Assembly (NCBI RefSeq): GCF_015767245.1
Contig: NZ_JADOTV010000027.1
Coordinates: forward strand, 1-52,416
Origin: Aureivirga sp. CE67
GTDB lineage: Bacteria; Bacteroidota; Bacteroidia; Flavobacteriales; Flavobacteriaceae
DNA: 52,416 bases
Direction of reading: 5' to 3'
A program made the position numbers and the translations under genes. The notes under the pieces were generated by a model. The model did not search any database, had not been told where the DNA came from, and was given only the letters and a program-made list of their open reading frames with translations. Shown here in pieces: positions 51,243 through 52,416 of the stretch (its first letter is position 1; the number at the start of each line of letters is the position of its first letter).

Positions 51243-51279
51243 TATCTTTGGTTACTATCAATTAATTTTGGTAGTAACC
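51243..51279 (+). promoter_or_regulatory. tsf promoter -7 box and start-site hairpin
   Basis: TATCTTTG (51243-51250) matches TAnnTTTG. A 10-bp inverted repeat GGTTACTATC (51250-51259) / GGTAGTAACC (51270-51279) follows directly and spans the expected start of transcription. No TTG -33 box is seen. The inverted repeat could be an operator or a 5'-end RNA hairpin. Confidence 0.6.
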
Positions 51280-51310
51280 TTTATTTATTAAAAATTTAAA
51301 CGAAAATACC

Positions 51311-52132
51311 ATGGCAAAAATAACAGCCGCTGACGTAAATAAGTTAAGAAAGACAACTGGTGCTGGAATGATGGATTGTAAAAAAGCATTAGTTGAAGCT
51401 GAAGGAGATTTCGATAAAGCAATTGAAATTCTTCGTAAAAAAGGACAAAAAGTAGCTGCAAAGAGAGCTGACAGAGAGTCTACTGAAGGAGCTGCAATCG
51501 CAAAAGTAAATGGTGACAACACTGTAGGTGCTGCTATCGTTTTAGGTTGTGAAACTGATTTCGTTGGTAAAAATGACAACTTCGTTGCTTTAGCTACTGA
51601 ATTAGCTACTTTAGCTTTAGGTTACGCTAGTAAAGAAGAGTTTTTAGCTGCTGACTTTGGTGGAATGACTGTTGCTGATAAATTAATCGAGCAAACAGGA
51701 GTTATCGGAGAGAAATTAGAGATCAAATCTTTCGAAAGAGTTGAGGCTCCATTCGTAGGATCTTACATCCACGCAGGAAACAAAATCGCTACATTAGTAG
51801 GGTTATCTGCTGTTGCTGAAGGTGCTGATGTTGTTTCTAAAGATGTTGCAATGCAAGCTGCTGCAATGAACCCAATCGCGTTAAACGAGGATGGTGTTGA
51901 TGCTGCTATTATCGAGAAAGAAATCGAGATTGCAAAAGATCAATTACGTGCTGAAGGTAAGCCAGAAGCTATGTTAGAAAACATCGCTAAAGGTAAGATC
52001 AAGCGTTTCTTCAAAGATAACACGTTAGTGAACCAAATGTTCATCAAAGACAACAAGAAAACTGTTGCTGAGTATGTGAAGTCTATTGGAGATGTTACTG
52101 TTACTGATTTCAGAAGAATTGCATTAGGATAA
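51311..52132 (+). CDS. tsf: Elongation factor Ts
   Basis: A 273-aa nucleotide exchange factor for EF-Tu. The N-terminal UBA-like domain has ITAADVNKLRKTTGAGMMDC, and the core TDFVGKN motif is present (ETDFVGKNDNFV). EF-Ts of Flavobacterium is often longer (about 320 aa) through an insertion; the compact form here resembles Weeksellaceae. It has its own promoter and terminator, so it can be expressed apart from rpsB. Confidence 0.98.
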   Translation: MAKITAADVNKLRKTTGAGMMDCKKALVEAEGDFDKAIEILRKKGQKVAAKRADRESTEGAAIAKVNGDNTVGAAIVLGCETDFVGKNDNFVALATELATLALGYASKEEFLAADFGGMTVADKLIEQTGVIGEKLEIKSFERVEAPFVGSYIHAGNKIATLVGLSAVAEGADVVSKDVAMQAAAMNPIALNEDGVDAAIIEKEIEIAKDQLRAEGKPEAMLENIAKGKIKRFFKDNTLVNQMFIKDNKKTVAEYVKSIGDVTVTDFRRIALG

Positions 52133-52154
52133 TCAATTTTTTTAAAAATATATC

Positions 52155-52188
52155 AAAAAGGGAAATTCTATGGAGTTTCCCTTTTTTT
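52155..52188 (+). terminator. Terminator of tsf
   Basis: Stem AAAAAGGGAAA (52155-52165) / TTTCCCTTTTT (52176-52186), ten-base loop, T-run to 52188. Confidence 0.9.
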
Positions 52189-52416
52189 GTGCTTTATTTT
52201 TAGATTTTTTTCTGGCTTAGGGTATTCTATGGTTAATGCAATTAAATATTCATAAAATTTTAATAAATACAGTTTTTATTAAAAAAGAGACTTTGAACCT
52301 GTTTAAAAATAGACTTTATTAAAAAGTATAATTATAAACGCAATATAATGTAAACTGGTCCAGTTTTTTTCTAGTTTTTCATATCTTATAATTATAGCTT
52401 TAAAAGCATCTAACCA
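52189..52416. other. End of window: AT-rich sequence, possible transposon end
   Basis: No gene seen. GAACCTGTTTAAAA at 52295-52308 matches the MITE terminal sequence GAGCCTGTTTAAAA at 13 of 14 positions, but the following bases do not match the MITE interior. It may be the left end of a related insertion sequence continuing beyond the window. Confidence 0.35.

Noticed and set aside
1-52416. CRISPR array, tRNA genes, prophage or complete insertion sequence
   Set aside because: No regularly spaced repeat-spacer array, no cloverleaf with a GGTTCGAATCC-type T arm, and no transposase, integrase or phage structural gene was found.

Overview
The window is AT-rich DNA of a flavobacterium (Bacteroidota). 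Evidence: promoter-like TAnnTTTG boxes instead of TATAAT, almost no Shine-Dalgarno sequences, GLPGLI / outer-membrane beta-barrel gene pairs, MBOAT/SGNH pairs, many small SPII lipoproteins, and a short (273 aa) EF-Ts of the kind I associate with Weeksellaceae (Chryseobacterium / Empedobacter relatives). The family-level placement is a judgement from memory of protein sequences.

Layout. 1-125: 3' end of a 5S rRNA gene and its terminator, i.e. the end of an rRNA operon. 125-920: no gene, but several palindromic repeat units. 922-6343: a tight four-gene operon and the most unusual locus here. It encodes a pyruvoyl decarboxylase of the PSD/PsiD type, a VioB-like ferritin-fold protein carrying an internal Cys-rich segment, a DUF692 (MNIO) oxidative enzyme and its DUF2063 partner. 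6387-19495: mostly ordinary genes (lipoprotein, aspS, PIF1-like helicase, GDPD-like lipoprotein, AraC + BtrH-like pair, AraC + small membrane proteins, PaaE-like reductase, LysE-type exporter, ALDH7). 19547-28758 (minus strand): a thioredoxin-fold protein without its CxxC, an ArsC/Spx-like protein, an AlbA_2 protein, a double cystatin, nrdB-nrdA, an arsR-DUF6428 pair and a TlpA-like protein. 28987-34535: a DtxR/MntR-type regulator, an outer-membrane protein and a complete metal ABC transporter (binding protein, ATPase, two permeases with winged-helix-like tails). 34635-38285: GLPGLI protein and large outer-membrane protein. 38516-48882: pseudouridine synthase, SGNH/MBOAT O-acylation pair, beta-barrel, deoxynucleoside kinase, DinB protein, cystathionine gamma-synthase/lyase and lipoproteins. 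49370-52188: rplM-rpsI-rpsB-tsf with a structured RNA upstream of rpsB and a separate promoter and hairpin before tsf.

How genes work together. In the MNIO operon the DUF692 enzyme plus DUF2063 partner would modify cysteines; no separate short precursor peptide is present, and the only obvious Cys-rich candidate is the segment inside the upstream 766-aa protein. The metal-transport block has a DtxR-like operator over its first promoter, so regulator and transporter probably form one metal-responsive unit. nrdB-nrdA is preceded by two perfect DnaA boxes.

The window is also rich in small non-autonomous repeats: two copies of a 160-bp foldback MITE, four elements of a GGGATT...GGAAAGCCC family, REP-like palindromes, a duplicated terminator and inverted copies of a 29-bp palindrome around an outer-membrane gene. 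No tRNA, CRISPR array or complete insertion sequence was seen.
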